In this document: piece after piece, positions 63,944 to 64,000 of the stretch
Layout of the letters: each line of letters starts with the position of its first letter
Position numbering within the stretch: the stretch's first letter is position 1
From: Pseudomonadota bacterium
GTDB lineage: Bacteria > Pseudomonadota > Alphaproteobacteria > Rhizobiales > Xanthobacteraceae
Direction: 5' to 3'
DNA: 64,000 nt
NCBI GenBank assembly: GCA_023388935.1
Contig: JAEWFG010000044.1
Coordinates: 1 to 64,000 of the forward strand
Made by a program: the position numbers and the translations under genes
Notes under the pieces: model-generated
What the model was told of the DNA's origin: nothing
The model's input: only the letters and a program-made list of their open reading frames with translations
Databases searched by the model: none

Positions 63944-64000
63944 GCCCTATAGGTCGTCAGCAGAAGCGTCAGCGTGATTATCGTTTCCGCTGTGTTCGTT

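Overview
This is a GC-rich window, densely coded on both strands. It reads like the chromosome of an alphaproteobacterium close to Bradyrhizobium (Nitrobacteraceae). The evidence is the third-position GC bias, the GTG/TTG/CTG starts, a pair of palindromic repeats of the kind scattered through Bradyrhizobium genomes, several small exported proteins, and the gene families present. That placement rests on recalled families, not on a search.

1-16.2 kb holds one tightly packed plus-strand operon. It opens with the 3' end of a fused ABC-ATPase/Tm-1-like protein and a PEP-hydrolase-family TIM barrel. Next come a very long SPFH (flotillin-like) protein with a 44-residue coiled-coil repeat and two tandem SRPBCC proteins. 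A complete molybdenum hydroxylase follows (FAD, 2Fe-2S and a molybdopterin subunit split over two genes), then its MoxR/VWA maturation pair. The operon ends with an amidohydrolase, a metallo-beta-lactamase lactonase, an SMP-30/isochorismatase fusion and a flavodoxin-fold reductase. It looks like uptake and catabolism of an unidentified, probably heterocyclic or lactone-forming compound. 16.2-27.6 kb is a looser region: palindromic repeats, small exported proteins, an AraC-type regulator, a HAD phosphatase, an octahaem cytochrome with HEAT and TPR repeats, and a hybrid histidine kinase.

27.6-36.0 kb starts with a degenerate tRNA-Lys-like sequence. Two giant adjacent genes of unknown function (1048 and 1438 aa) follow. 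They have no signal peptide and almost no cysteine, and are the strongest candidate here for an undescribed system. 36.0-46.4 kb is a sugar-acid type catabolic locus: FAH-family enzyme, AroE-like dehydrogenase, 2,5-dioxovalerate dehydrogenase, KDA/KDG-dehydratase-like aldolase-family enzyme and a polar amino-acid type ABC transporter. Divergent from these are a UxaA-family dehydratase and a GntR regulator, with a perfect 14-bp palindrome in the divergent promoter region. 46.5-49.4 kb is a DctPQM TRAP transporter.

49.8-61.2 kb encodes an exported formate dehydrogenase: a Cys-containing catalytic subunit, an Fe-S subunit, cytochrome b, a small Tat-signal protein and an HTH-TorD chaperone fusion. 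It is followed by a translationally coupled accessory set (DUF3306, DUF3305, DUF6352-like, DUF6505-like, biotin/lipoate-ligase-like) and a divergent multi-cluster ferredoxin protein. The two divergent genes both appear to start with CTG preceded by GGAGG. 61.3-64 kb has a WD40-cytochrome c fusion, two small exported or membrane proteins and a frameshifted gene remnant.
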